The position numbers and the translations under genes were made by a program. From assembly GCA_963169165.1 (NCBI GenBank), contig CAUJFL010000092.1, positions 1 through 64,000 of the forward strand: a stretch of 64,000 nucleotides of DNA. The letters run 5' to 3'. The notes below the pieces were generated by a model. That model had not been told where the DNA came from and did not search any database. It was given only the letters and a program-made list of their open reading frames with translations. Shown one piece after another: positions 14,464-23,720 of this stretch. The stretch comes from Myxococcota bacterium (GTDB lineage: Bacteria > Myxococcota_A > Polyangia > Polyangiales > Polyangiaceae). Position 1 is the first letter of the stretch, and the number at the start of each line of letters is the position of its first letter.

Positions 14464-15821
14464 GGCGCGGCGTGTTTGGTTTGTTCTTGTTGCTCGCGGC
14501 GTGCGTCGAGCCGTCTCCGAAGCGTCGGCAAGGGGTGCCGCCGAACCTCGCCCGCTACGTCACCGACGTGCCGCCCGAGCCAGCGCACCGGCTCGACTAC
14601 CATTTCGACGGCAAGATCCGCCTGTTCGGCTATCGGCTCGACCCCGAGGGACCGGTGCAGCCCGGCCAGCAGGTGAAGCTCACGCTGTACTGGCAGGCGA
14701 TGGAGCGCATCGAGCCGGGCTTCTCGCTGTTCACGCACCTCGGCGACGCGCGCGGGCACCGCTACCCGACGGGGAACTTCGACAACGTCGGGCCGCTGCG
14801 CGAGCCGTCTCGCGGCGGGCAGGCGCTCCCGCCCGGCGACTGGGTGCGTGGCAAGGTCTACGTCGACGAGCAGCCGCTGATCATCCCGCGCGAGGCGGCG
14901 GGCGAGGTGCAGATCACGACGGGCATCTGGAGGGGCGACGTGCGCAAGCCGATCACGACCGGCGCGGGCGACGCCGAGAGCCGCGCGCTCGTCGCCACGC
15001 TGAAGGTGGGCGCCTCCGAGGCGGCGCAGCCGCGCGACGGCGCGGTCCCCACGCTGCGCGTCCCACGCCTGGCGCCCGGCGTCGCGGCGCCCAGGATCGA
15101 CGGCAAGCTCGACGACGAGGCGTGGCGCCACGCCGCGCGCACGGGCCCGTTCGTCGACGTCGGGAGCGGGCGCGCGGCCTCGGCGCTCGGGGTCGACGGC
15201 TCGGCGCGCATCACCTGGGACGACAGGCGCGTGTTCTTCGCGTTCGAGGTCACCGACAAGAAGCTGCTGGGCGGCCTCTCGCCGGCCGAGCTCAAATCAA
15301 TCGATCCTCACGTCTGGGAGAAGGAGTGCGTCGAGCTGATGCTCGATCCCGACGGCGACGGCGACAACCTCGACTACTACGAGGTGCAGATCTCGACGCA
15401 GAACGCCGCGTTCGACTCGCAGTTCGACGGCTACAACCTGCCGCGCGGCGGGCCGGAGGGGCCGTTCGGCCACCAGGAGTGGTCGTCGCAGCGCGAGAGC
15501 GCCGTCGCCGTCTCCGGCACGCTGGACGACGACGCCGACGAGGACCAGGGCTACACGGTCGAGCTGGCCATCCCGTGGGCCGCCTTCACGAAGGCACGGC
15601 AGGCGCCGCCTCGGTCCGGCGACGTCTGGCGGGTCAACCTCTACGCGATGAAGCGCAACGGGGGCGTCGCGTGGTCGCCGATCCTCGGACAGGGCAATTT
15701 TCACCGCGCTTCGCGCTTCGGGAGGCTCGTGTGGACCTCCGAGCCGCCCCCGTCCCCGTCGGCGTCGTCGGCCGCGTCGTCGTCGCCCCGAACCGGGACG
15801 TTCCCGCCTGGGCCGCCCTGA
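14460..15821 (+). CDS. Lipoprotein with CBM9-like carbohydrate-binding domain
   Basis: The ATG at 14460 (ATGA overlap) gives 453 aa and a short signal MRRGVFGLFLLLAACVEP with an LAAC lipobox. A first beta-rich domain (about 45-195) includes QVKLTLYWQAMERIEPGFSLFTHLGD, similar to domains in glycosyltransferase-linked sugar proteins. The second (about 205-425) has the family-9 carbohydrate-binding look: APRIDGKLDDEAWRHAARTGPF, then ARITWDDRRVFFAFEVTDKKL and CVELMLDPDGDGDNLDYYEVQIS. A Ser/Pro-rich tail follows. Coupling to the sigma-54 activator suggests a regulatory or structural link (inference). Confidence 0.78.
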   Translation: MRRGVFGLFLLLAACVEPSPKRRQGVPPNLARYVTDVPPEPAHRLDYHFDGKIRLFGYRLDPEGPVQPGQQVKLTLYWQAMERIEPGFSLFTHLGDARGHRYPTGNFDNVGPLREPSRGGQALPPGDWVRGKVYVDEQPLIIPREAAGEVQITTGIWRGDVRKPITTGAGDAESRALVATLKVGASEAAQPRDGAVPTLRVPRLAPGVAAPRIDGKLDDEAWRHAARTGPFVDVGSGRAASALGVDGSARITWDDRRVFFAFEVTDKKLLGGLSPAELKSIDPHVWEKECVELMLDPDGDGDNLDYYEVQISTQNAAFDSQFDGYNLPRGGPEGPFGHQEWSSQRESAVAVSGTLDDDADEDQGYTVELAIPWAAFTKARQAPPRSGDVWRVNLYAMKRNGGVAWSPILGQGNFHRASRFGRLVWTSEPPPSPSASSAASSSPRTGTFPPGPP

Positions 15822-15872
15822 GCCAAGCCCTGCGCGCGCGGCGGCTCGCGGGACGTGCTAGCTTCGCCGACG

Positions 15873-16835
15873 ATGCAATCCGCCGTGGCCTCGGTCCACG
15901 AGCCTCTCCCGATCATCGGCCGCCTGCGCGCGGCGGTAGAGGGCGCCCTCGAGGGAAAGCCAGACGTCGTCGAGCTGGCGCTGGTCGCGCTGCTGGCGGG
16001 CGGCCACGTGCTGCTCGAGGACGTGCCCGGCGTCGGCAAGACCACCCTGGCCCGCGCGCTCGCGAAGGCGATGGGCTGCGATCTGAAGCGCGTGCAGTTC
16101 ACGAGCGATCTGCTCCCGAGCGACATCCTGGGCGTGTCGGTGTTCGATCAGCGCGTCGGCGAGTTCACCCTGCGCCAGGGGCCGATCTTCAGCAACGTGC
16201 TGCTCGCCGACGAGATCAACCGCGCGAGCCCGCGCACGCAGTCGGCGCTGCTCGAGGCCATGAACGACGGGCAGGTGAGCCTCGACGGCCAGACCATCCC
16301 GCTGCCGCACCCGTTCTTCGTCATCGCCACCCAGAACCCCGAGGACTTCGCCGGCACGTTCCCGCTGCCCGAGTCCCAGCTCGACAGGTTCATGGTGCGC
16401 CTCAAGATCGGCTACCCGCCGCCCGCCGTCGAGCTGCGCCTGTTGCTGGACCGCGACCCCGATCGCGCCGCCGACGTGCCCGCGGTGCTCGACGCCGGCT
16501 CGCTCGTCGCGCTGCAGCGCCAGGCAGAGCGCGTGGCCGTCGATCCCGCGCTGGGTCACTATCTGCAGGCCGTGCTGCAGGCGACGCGCAGCTGCACCGC
16601 GCTCAGCCTGGGCGCGTCGACGCGCGCCGGGATGAGCCTCGCGCGCGCGGCCCGATCCCGCGCGCTCCTGCGCGGGCGCTCGTTCCTCATCGCCGACGAC
16701 ATCCACGAGCTGGCCGTGCCGGTGCTCGCGCACCGCGTGAGGCTCGCGGCCCACGCCGAGGGGTACATGCCGTCGCGCGACGAGGCGGAGGGCGCCGTGC
16801 ACGACGTCGTCGCGCGCGTCCCCGTCCCGCTGTGA
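15873..16835 (+). CDS. MoxR-type AAA+ ATPase
   Basis: 320 aa from ATG at 15873. Walker A is [10 protein letters not shown], Walker [27 protein letters not shown], sensor 1 VIATQNP, and the arginine-finger region is [15 protein letters not shown]. MoxR ATPases act as chaperone-like activators, typically encoded beside a DUF58 protein, exactly as here: the stop overlaps the DUF58 start as GTGA. The partner proteins downstream suggest a role in envelope or protein maturation. Confidence 0.95.
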   Translation: MQSAVASVHEPLPIIGRLRAAVEGALEGKPDVVELALVALLAGGHVLLEDVPGVGKTTLARALAKAMGCDLKRVQFTSDLLPSDILGVSVFDQRVGEFTLRQGPIFSNVLLADEINRASPRTQSALLEAMNDGQVSLDGQTIPLPHPFFVIATQNPEDFAGTFPLPESQLDRFMVRLKIGYPPPAVELRLLLDRDPDRAADVPAVLDAGSLVALQRQAERVAVDPALGHYLQAVLQATRSCTALSLGASTRAGMSLARAARSRALLRGRSFLIADDIHELAVPVLAHRVRLAAHAEGYMPSRDEAEGAVHDVVARVPVPL

Positions 16836-17836
16836 CGGCGTGGCGGCGAGCCTGGACGCGGCTCGCGACGCTGAAGATGCCCCGGCGGCTGCGCCTCACG
16901 CGCGAGGGCAAGCTCTTCGTCGGCATCACGTTCGGCGTCGGCTTGGCCGCGATCAACACGGGCAACAACCTGCTCTACCTGCTGCTCGGCATGCTGCTGT
17001 CGTTGATCGTGATAAGCGGCGTGATGAGCGAGATCTCGCTGCGCGGGCTCACCGTCGTGCGCCGCCTCCCCACCCGCGCCCAGGTGTCGCGGGCGCACCT
17101 CGTCGAGATCGAGGTCAGCAACTCGAAGAAGCGCGTCCCGTCCTACGCGATCGAGGTCGAGGATCTCCGCGAGGGGCAGCCGGCCGACAAGCGCTGCTTC
17201 TTCTTGAAGATCAGCCCCAGCTCCGCGCAGGTCGCGGCCTACCGCCGGACGCCCCAGCGCCGCGGGCGAGACCACCACGTCGGGTTCCGCGTCGCCACCC
17301 GCTTCCCGTTCGGATTGTTCGAAAAATCTCGAGAGATCACCAGCGAGGGCGATCTCGTCATCTACCCCGCCGTCGATCCGGTGCGCCTCGGCCCCGACAG
17401 GGGCGGCGCCCGTCGGTTCGGCGGCGGCGCGATCGGTCGTGGCGCGGGCGACGAGATCGCGGGGGTCCGGCCCGGCCGCGCCGACGAGGATCCGCGCGAC
17501 ATCTACTGGCGCAAGAGCACGGTCCCCGGTCAGCTGGTGATGCGCGAGCGCGCGCGAGAGACGAGCCCCGACGTCAGCTTGACGCTCGACGTGCTCGAGC
17601 CCGAGTCGCCGCCAGAGGACTGGCCCGCGCGCTTCGAGCGGCACGTGCGGGACACGGCGTCGCGGGCGGTCGCGCACGTGCGGCGCGGCGACCGCGTGAC
17701 CATCTCGACGACCGCGGGGCAGCGTGTCCGCGCCGAGCGCGCGTCGGGCACCGATCCGCTGCTGCGCTTCCTGGCGCTGGTGGAGCCCGCGAAGGCGCGC
17801 CCGGAGGGACCGCGACGGGTCGCGAGGAGCGCGTGA
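16832..17836 (+). CDS. DUF58 membrane protein, MoxR partner
   Basis: The GTG at 16832 (GTGA overlap) gives 334 aa; the track's 1,111-residue ORF is a fusion of wrong-frame sequence. Two adjacent membrane segments lie at about 27-65 ([36 protein letters not shown]). The conserved DUF58 block [29 protein letters not shown] is at about 210-240. Such proteins are thought to be clients or adaptors of MoxR. It is coupled by another GTGA to the transglutaminase gene. Confidence 0.9.
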   Translation: MTAWRRAWTRLATLKMPRRLRLTREGKLFVGITFGVGLAAINTGNNLLYLLLGMLLSLIVISGVMSEISLRGLTVVRRLPTRAQVSRAHLVEIEVSNSKKRVPSYAIEVEDLREGQPADKRCFFLKISPSSAQVAAYRRTPQRRGRDHHVGFRVATRFPFGLFEKSREITSEGDLVIYPAVDPVRLGPDRGGARRFGGGAIGRGAGDEIAGVRPGRADEDPRDIYWRKSTVPGQLVMRERARETSPDVSLTLDVLEPESPPEDWPARFERHVRDTASRAVAHVRRGDRVTISTTAGQRVRAERASGTDPLLRFLALVEPAKARPEGPRRVARSA

Positions 17837-19971
17837 GGTTCGGCCTCGTCCACCGCATCATGACCAACGCGCTGGCGGCGCTCGGCGTGCTGTCGCTCGT
17901 CGCGACCGGCGAGCTCGGGCGGTGGGTGAACGTGGCCATCATGCTGGGGCTCGCGTGCGCTGTCGCGGTGCCAGAGCGCTTCGGCGACAACCCGTGGGTG
18001 CGCCGCGCGTCGCAGATCGCGCCCTTGCTGTTCCTCTCGATCCAGATCGGCCGCTGGGTGTCGGGCCGGCCGCTGCTCGAGGTGTCGGTCGAGTTCGCGG
18101 CGGTGCTGCAGATCGTCCGCGTCGCGACGCGCAGCGACTCGGCGCACGATCAGCAGGTCATCGTCCTCGCGCTGCTGCACCTGATCGCCGGCACCGTGCT
18201 CGGCGGCGGCCTCGCCTATGGCGTGTGCTTCCTGGGGTTCCTGGTGGTCGCGCCCGCCGCGCTCGTCCTCTCCCACCTGCGGCGCGAGGTCGAGGGCAAC
18301 TACCGCCAGGGCGCGCGCGACAGGACGGGCCTGCCGGTCGACGTGCCCCGCATCCTCAAGAGCCGGCGCGTCGTCGGCAAGACGTTCTTGATGGTGACGT
18401 GCTCGCTCGCGCTGCCGATCCTGGTGTTCACGGCCGGGCTGTTCGCGCTCTTCCCGCGGGTCGGGTTCCACTGGCTGATCCTCCACCACGAGGGCGGGCG
18501 CAGGGTCGGCTTCTCCGATCTCGTCGATCTCGGCAGCGTGGGCCTCCTGCGCGACGATCCGCAGATCGCGCTGCGCGTGTCGATCCCCGATCTCCCCGAG
18601 CCGCCGCCGGATCGGATCGCCCTGCACCTGCGCGGCACGGCGCTCGACTACTACGACGGGCGCGCGTGGGCGCGCACCAACGTGCACCGCGCGGCCGTCG
18701 GACAGCTGCAGCAGGTGATCCCGATCGAGCGCCGCCCCGAGCCCGACGATCAGCGCGTCACGATCGACCTCGAGGCGTTCGAGCCCCCCGTGCTGTTCAC
18801 GCCGCCCGGGGCCGTCGCCGTCGAGATCGTCCCGCGCTCCGACTCGCCGTTCTTGCTCGGCGTCTCGCGCCTGCGCGTCGAGCGCGGCGCCGAGGGAGAG
18901 CTGCGCTACCGCGACAGCGAGGAGCGGGGCGTGCGCTACCACGCGTGGGTGTCGCGTCGCCCGCGCACGACCGCCGCCCGCGAGGATCTCTCGCGCTACC
19001 TGCAGCTGCCGCCGCGCCTGCCTGCCCGCGTCGCCGCGCTCGCGGCCGAGTGGGTCGGCGCGACGCCGCAGCCGCTCGAGAAGGCGCGCGTCATCGAGCA
19101 GCGCCTCCGCACCCAGTATCGCTACGACCGCGCGTCGCCATCGGGTGGCACGGAGCGGCCGCTCGATCACTTCCTGTTCGAGTCGAAGCGAGGCCACTGC
19201 GAGTTCTACTCGACCGCGATGGCCATCCTGCTGCGCACGCAGGGCGTGCCGACGCGCAACGTGACCGGGTTCGCGGGCGGGAGCTGGAACCGGTTCGCGC
19301 GCACGTACACGGTGCGCCAAGGGGACGCGCACTCGTGGGTCGAGGTGTGGATCGACGGCGTGGGCTGGCAGCTGTTCGATCCCACGCCGCCGGCCGAGGC
19401 CGCGCCGCAGAGCGAGCTGCGCGGGGTCACCGCGTTCTTGCGAGACATGCTCGAGGCGACCAGCCAGCGCTGGGATCGCCACGTCGTCGGCTACGACATC
19501 CACCAGCAGCTGTCGCTGTTCGAGCGGCTCCGCGGCACGTTCCGCGCGCCCGCGGGGCGGTCTCCGTTCGGGTTGCCCCCCCGGGCGCTGCTGCTGTCGT
19601 TCGTCGGGATGGTCGCAGCGGCGTGGGCGGTGCGGAGGCTGCTCCGTCGACGCCGCGCGCACGCCGAGCCGAGCGCGCCGCGCGGGGCACCGGCGGCTCG
19701 GGCGCGGGCCGCCACGGCGCTCTACGAGGCGCTCGAGTCGGCGATGAGCGCGCAAGGGCTGCCGCGCGCGCAGGGGGTGCCGCCGCTCGCGCACGCGCTC
19801 TCGAGCGAGGTCGCCGCGCACCCGCTGTCCTCCGAGATCCGCGCGCTCACCGAGCTCTACCTCGAGGCGAGGTTCGGCGCGCGCGCGCTCCGCGCCGAGG
19901 AGCACGAGGATTTCTTGCGCCGCACGAAGCGCGTGCGCGCCCACCGCGTCCGCGCCGCGCGCGCCGGCTGA
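17833..19971 (+). CDS. TgpA-type membrane transglutaminase-like protein
   Basis: 712 aa from GTG at 17833. The N-terminal third has several membrane segments (DUF3488-like). A periplasmic transglutaminase core carries the Cys-His-Asp triad: RGHCEFYSTAMAILLRTQGVPTRNVTGF, GDAHSWVEVWIDGVGWQLFDPTP. A further membrane helix (ALLLSFVGMVAAAWAVRRLL) and a cytoplasmic DUF4129-like tail follow. The MoxR-DUF58-TgpA trio is a widespread conserved unit whose substrate is not defined. The stop lies four bases from the stop of the convergent protease gene. Confidence 0.93.
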   Translation: MRFGLVHRIMTNALAALGVLSLVATGELGRWVNVAIMLGLACAVAVPERFGDNPWVRRASQIAPLLFLSIQIGRWVSGRPLLEVSVEFAAVLQIVRVATRSDSAHDQQVIVLALLHLIAGTVLGGGLAYGVCFLGFLVVAPAALVLSHLRREVEGNYRQGARDRTGLPVDVPRILKSRRVVGKTFLMVTCSLALPILVFTAGLFALFPRVGFHWLILHHEGGRRVGFSDLVDLGSVGLLRDDPQIALRVSIPDLPEPPPDRIALHLRGTALDYYDGRAWARTNVHRAAVGQLQQVIPIERRPEPDDQRVTIDLEAFEPPVLFTPPGAVAVEIVPRSDSPFLLGVSRLRVERGAEGELRYRDSEERGVRYHAWVSRRPRTTAAREDLSRYLQLPPRLPARVAALAAEWVGATPQPLEKARVIEQRLRTQYRYDRASPSGGTERPLDHFLFESKRGHCEFYSTAMAILLRTQGVPTRNVTGFAGGSWNRFARTYTVRQGDAHSWVEVWIDGVGWQLFDPTPPAEAAPQSELRGVTAFLRDMLEATSQRWDRHVVGYDIHQQLSLFERLRGTFRAPAGRSPFGLPPRALLLSFVGMVAAAWAVRRLLRRRRAHAEPSAPRGAPAARARAATALYEALESAMSAQGLPRAQGVPPLAHALSSEVAAHPLSSEIRALTELYLEARFGARALRAEEHEDFLRRTKRVRAHRVRAARAG

Positions 19972-19975
19972 TCCG

Positions 19976-20890
19976 TCACTCGACGCGCAGCGGCGTCGCC
20001 ATGAACAGCAGCACGAACAGCGACAGGCACGCGATCGCGACCGCCCGCCTCCCGGGGCCGAGCGCCTCGCCCTCGTCGGTGGGAGGGTGAACGCCGCCCG
20101 AGGCGCGCAGCACGAGCGCCGTCAGCCCGAACCACACGAGCCAGAAGGTGCTGTTCGACACCGCCGTCAGCACCGCGTCCGTCGTGAACCCGTGCGCGCG
20201 CGCGCGCCACACGTTGCGCGCGGCGTTGATCACGAAGAGCCCGAGCAGGCCGCGGTGGAGCCACCTCCCGAGGGTGTTGGCGCGCTCGCCCAGCAGCGCG
20301 TAGGCGACGTGGCCGCCGTCGAGCTGGCCGATCGGCAGGAGGTTCACCATCGTCAAGAAGAGCCCCGTCCACCCGGCGAACGCCGTCGGGTGCAGGTACA
20401 CGTCGTGCCCCGCGGGGATCGGCCGCGCGAACGCGAGCTTCATCGCGACGTACAGGAGCGAGTCGCCCTCGATCAAGGACGGCGAGCTCGCGGGCTTCAC
20501 GTCGGAGAGCGACAGGCCGATCGCCAGGAGAGGCAGCGCGAACAGCATGCCCGCGAGCGGCCCCGCGGCGCCGATGTCGAGCAGCGCGCGACGCGACGCG
20601 ATCCGCGACGTCATCCCGATGATCGCGCCCGCGGTGCCGAACGGCGAGAGGTACGGCAGCGGCAGGAAGTGCGGCAGCGAGGCCGGCACGCCGTGCAGCC
20701 GCGCCGCGATGTAGTGGCCGAATTCGTGCGCGACCAGGATGGTGAGCAGCGGCGCCGCGAACGTCCACCCGCGCCAGATCGGGCCGTCCTCGCCGACGTA
20801 GCCCGCGCCCGTGTGCATCACCGAGAGCACCGTCAGCGCGAAGAGCGCGAGCGGCGCGAGGCGCTTCGCCGTCGTGCGCGGGTCGATCAT
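19976..20890 (-). CDS. Site-2 protease family membrane metalloprotease (M50)
   Basis: 304 aa, multi-pass. The zinc site is LLTILVAHEFGHYIAA (HExxH), and the second motif is NLLPIGQLDGGHVAYALL (the LDG motif). There is a large lumenal or periplasmic loop but no obvious PDZ domain. Such enzymes cleave membrane-embedded regulators or signal-peptide remnants. It is the last gene of a long leftward unit, its ATG overlapping the previous stop as ATGA. The substrate cannot be told; candidates by position include proteins of the same unit. Confidence 0.92.
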   Translation of the reverse strand: MIDPRTTAKRLAPLALFALTVLSVMHTGAGYVGEDGPIWRGWTFAAPLLTILVAHEFGHYIAARLHGVPASLPHFLPLPYLSPFGTAGAIIGMTSRIASRRALLDIGAAGPLAGMLFALPLLAIGLSLSDVKPASSPSLIEGDSLLYVAMKLAFARPIPAGHDVYLHPTAFAGWTGLFLTMVNLLPIGQLDGGHVAYALLGERANTLGRWLHRGLLGLFVINAARNVWRARAHGFTTDAVLTAVSNSTFWLVWFGLTALVLRASGGVHPPTDEGEALGPGRRAVAIACLSLFVLLFMATPLRVE

Positions 20891-21336
20891 CCCGGCTCGA
20901 TATCGGCGGTGAGGCGCCGCACTGCGTCCTCGATCGTCAGCGTCACCTGACCTTGGGCGCTCTCGAGCGTGATCGAGCCCGTCGCGCGGTCCGGCTCCAC
21001 GACGACGGTCGCGCCGAGCGCGTCGAGCCGAGCCGCGAGCCTCGTGGCGTCGGTCGGTCCGAGCCGCGCGAGCAGCCCCGCAGCTGCGCCGAGCGCCGCC
21101 AGCGCCTCGTCGAACAGCGCGTGGAGCGCGCGATCGTCGGTCGACGCCGCGTCGCCCACTAGCCGCGCCGCGACGGCGCGCGCGAGCTGCAAGACCGCCT
21201 CGCGCGCCCGCGACGCCTCGACCGCGATCGTGAGGTCGGCGAGCGGAGAGGCCGGGTCCTCGAACACGCGCGGCTCACGCCGGGCTCGTGCGGCTGGTGG
21301 CGCCTCGAGCACCGCGCCGCGCAGGATCCCGGTCAC
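20887..21336 (-). CDS. FliH/SctL-like small protein (tentative)
   Basis: 149 aa from GTG at 21336 (GTGA overlap); the longer ORF is wrong. The sequence from about residue 45 follows the pattern of the FliH/YscL C-terminal domain: RAVAARLVGDAASTDD, LFDEALAALG, a beta hairpin ending GATVVVEPDRATGSITLESAQGQVTLTIEDAVRRLTADI. FliH/SctL proteins regulate export ATPases of flagella and type III secretion. No ATPase or other export gene is present here, so it may be a stray or repurposed domain. The assignment is by eye and could be wrong. Confidence 0.55.
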   Translation of the reverse strand: MTGILRGAVLEAPPAARARREPRVFEDPASPLADLTIAVEASRAREAVLQLARAVAARLVGDAASTDDRALHALFDEALAALGAAAGLLARLGPTDATRLAARLDALGATVVVEPDRATGSITLESAQGQVTLTIEDAVRRLTADIEPG

Positions 21337-21539
21337 GTCGGCCTCGCCGCGCGGAGCTCGTGCGCCGCGCGCGCCACCGCCCCCGCCAGCAAGGCCGCGC
21401 GCGCGGCGCGATCCGTCGCGCCCGAGAGCGCGCGCGCGAGCGGGACCGTCGCGGCGAGCTCGCGCACGAGCTCGGCCTCGCCGAGCAGCGCGGACGCCGC
21501 GACGAACGCCTCGTCGAACGCGGCATCGCCCGAGGTCAC
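21333..21539 (-). CDS. 68-aa hypothetical protein in a coupled gene chain
   Basis: Starts with a GTG that overlaps the upstream stop (GTGA) and ends in another GTGA with the FliH-like gene. The sequence is Ala/Leu-rich and helical (FDEAFVAASALLGEAELVRELAATVPLARAL), with no signal peptide or membrane helix. Its reality is supported mainly by the exact start/stop couplings on both sides. Function unknown; a small partner of the FliH-like protein is possible. Confidence 0.6.
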   Translation of the reverse strand: MTSGDAAFDEAFVAASALLGEAELVRELAATVPLARALSGATDRAARAALLAGAVARAAHELRAARPT

Positions 21540-22372
21540 GCGCGCGCCTCCCACCGCCCGTCACGCTCGCTCGCGCGACCGTCGAGCGCGAGCTTGTCGA
21601 GGTGCGCCTCGAGCGAGAGCCTCGCGAGCGGCCACGCGGCCATGGGCGTGTCTTCGTACACGCGCGGCACCAAGTCGTCGACCGTCCCGGCGTGAAGCGC
21701 CAGCGCCGCGATGACCCTCTGCTCTCGCATCAGCCGGTGCGCGACGTAGCGCTCGAACGTGTGAGACGGCTCGTCGATCGGCGCCCCGTGGGCGGGCAAG
21801 GCCACGCGCGCCGCGCGCGAGGACAGCCGCCGCAGCTCGACGAGGTAGCGGGCCATGTCTCCCTCGCCTCGGGCGATCAGGATGGTGCCCTCGCTCGCGA
21901 TCATGTCTCCGACGATCAACGCGCCGAGCTCACGCTCGTGGAGGCAGAGGTGTCCAGGCGCGTGACCCGGCGTGAAGCACACCTCCCAGCGCTGCGGGCT
22001 CGGGCCGTCGAGCGCGATCACGTCTCCCTCGTCGAGCAGCCTGGCGACCGGGGCGTCGAGCCTGTGCGCGGTCTCGGCGTGCGCCCACAGCGGGACGCCG
22101 AGCGCCTGGCGAAAGAACTCGGCCCCTCCGACGTGATCCGGGTGGTGGTGCGTGGCGAAGATCGCGACGATGCGCCGCCCGCTCGAGACGAGGCCGCGCG
22201 CCCAGGTGACCCACTCTCGCCGCTCGTCGTCGAATGGCGTCGAGGGCTCGACCAGCAGCACGTCGCGCCCGCCGAGCGCGTAGCTGTTGGTGTGGGTCGC
22301 GGGCGGGAGCGTGGGCGTGCGAACGGAGAACCCCTCGACGCCCGCGATGATCTCGACGGGGCGCGGCGTCAC
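21536..22372 (-). CDS. Metallo-beta-lactamase-fold hydrolase
   Basis: 278 aa from GTG at 22372, overlapping the upstream lipoprotein stop; the 58-codon extension in the track is spurious. The metal-binding motif is IFATHHHPDHVGG, with later ligands in FTPGHAPGHLCL and IVGDMIASEG, and LPAHG near residue 200. A C-terminal helical/winged region (RYVAHRLMREQRVIAALA) resembles LACTB2-type or hydroxyacylglutathione-hydrolase-like members. Specific substrate unknown; RNA or thioester are family options. Confidence 0.9.
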   Translation of the reverse strand: MTPRPVEIIAGVEGFSVRTPTLPPATHTNSYALGGRDVLLVEPSTPFDDERREWVTWARGLVSSGRRIVAIFATHHHPDHVGGAEFFRQALGVPLWAHAETAHRLDAPVARLLDEGDVIALDGPSPQRWEVCFTPGHAPGHLCLHERELGALIVGDMIASEGTILIARGEGDMARYLVELRRLSSRAARVALPAHGAPIDEPSHTFERYVAHRLMREQRVIAALALHAGTVDDLVPRVYEDTPMAAWPLARLSLEAHLDKLALDGRASERDGRWEARA

Positions 22373-23706
22373 TCGGGGCACGCGATCAGCTCTTCGCGCC
22401 ACACGCCCTCGGTGCAGATGCGCGTCGTGGCGGTGGCCGTGCAAGCGGCGCCATAGGTACACTTCTGGTTGGCGGTAGGGCACGGCTGGCCAAGGTTGGG
22501 AGCCACCTTCGGGCACGGCGCGACGCCCGGCCCGGCGCATCGCCATTTCGTGTCCGGGCTGCAGGGCCCGCCCGCGCAGCCGGTGCAGACGCAGCTCGCG
22601 CCGTCGGCGAGCGCGCAGACCGCGCCCTCATTCTTGCACGATCCGCCGCCGTCGACGACCTTGACGGGGCAGCCGTCCATCCCTGGCGTGAGCGGCGCCG
22701 GGCACGAGGCGGCCGCTTGCACCCACCCGCCCTCGGTGCACGAGGCGCGCGCGCGGCAGCCGATCGCGACCTGCTCGCCGTACTCGCACTCGAGGCCCAG
22801 CTTGGGGCACGGCCCTCCGCCGGGCAGCGCAGGAGGGCACGCCGCGGCCTCTTCTGCGACGACCTTGCAGTGGCCGTCGCCGCCGCACTTGGCGCTGAGC
22901 CCAGGCGGGAATTGCGACGCGCAGTTGACCTTGCAGGGCCCCTTGCCAGCGCCGCACACCTCGAGCTCGTAGGCGTGGACCTTCGATGCGGCGACCGCGA
23001 CGTAGTCTCCAGGCGGCTTCAGCGTGCAGCTGCAGCACTCGTTCGCCGCGTGCAGCGTGCAGTCTGCGTCCTTCTCGCACGCCGACAGCGCGTGCTTCTC
23101 GATGTTGCTGACCTCGCATTTGTTCAGCTCGCAGGTCGCGAGCAGCGAAGGGTTCGAGCCCGCCGCGCACGCGGGGCACCCCACGGGAGCGGGACACACC
23201 TCTTCGAAGTGTGCTTGCAGCTTGGTGTAGTTGACGGCGTCGAGGTCATTGACCTTGGGGACCGTGCAGACACCGCAGCAGCTCTTCGGCGCGAGCAGGC
23301 ACTCGCCCGGCTGCGCGCAGCTCGACCACTCGAGCCCCATGCCCTTGCAGCTGCCGGGCGAGTCCTCGACAGTACACGCGGCGCCGCACGGACACACGGT
23401 GGCGCCCTGGCAGGTTGCGCCCGCGCCGCACTCGTCGTCGTCCCAGCACCGCCCCCCGATGATCTCCTTGCAGACGCCCTTGGCGCAGTTCTTCCCGGGG
23501 CCGCAGTCGGCGTCCTTCGCGCAGCCGCAGCTCGCGCCCCCAGCTCCGGAGGTGCCGGCGCTGCCCCCTTGCGACGAGCCGCTGGACCCGCCGTTCGAGC
23601 TGCCCGCCTGGCCCGAGCCCGCCGCGCCCGCCGCGCCCGCCTCGAACGTCTGCCCTCCGCACCCGACCAGCACCACGACCGACAGCGCGAAGACAGTCTT
23701 GCTCAT
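22369..23706 (-). CDS. Cys-rich lipoprotein with Gly/Ser linker
   Basis: 445 aa from ATG at 23706, signal MSKTVFALSVVVLVGC. A linker of about 40 Gly/Ala/Ser residues follows (AGSGQAGSSNGGSSGSSQGGSAG), then several Cys-rich modules with regular pairs: CGCAKDADCGPGKNC, CWDDDECGAGATC, CEKDADCTLHAANECCSC, ending in repeats of the type CPKLGLECEYGEQ and CPTANQKCTYGAAC. They look like disulfide-knotted adhesion or EGF-like modules found in Polyangiales. It lies 14 bases after dapB and is coupled to the hydrolase gene. Confidence 0.8.
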   Translation of the reverse strand: MSKTVFALSVVVLVGCGGQTFEAGAAGAAGSGQAGSSNGGSSGSSQGGSAGTSGAGGASCGCAKDADCGPGKNCAKGVCKEIIGGRCWDDDECGAGATCQGATVCPCGAACTVEDSPGSCKGMGLEWSSCAQPGECLLAPKSCCGVCTVPKVNDLDAVNYTKLQAHFEEVCPAPVGCPACAAGSNPSLLATCELNKCEVSNIEKHALSACEKDADCTLHAANECCSCTLKPPGDYVAVAASKVHAYELEVCGAGKGPCKVNCASQFPPGLSAKCGGDGHCKVVAEEAAACPPALPGGGPCPKLGLECEYGEQVAIGCRARASCTEGGWVQAAASCPAPLTPGMDGCPVKVVDGGGSCKNEGAVCALADGASCVCTGCAGGPCSPDTKWRCAGPGVAPCPKVAPNLGQPCPTANQKCTYGAACTATATTRICTEGVWREELIACPE

Positions 23707-23720
23707 GCGCGCAGCGTATC

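Noticed and set aside
17530-19944. 804-residue minus-strand ORF
   Set aside because: Antisense to the DUF58 and TgpA genes, with low-complexity Arg/Glu/Asp composition typical of antisense frames in GC-rich DNA.
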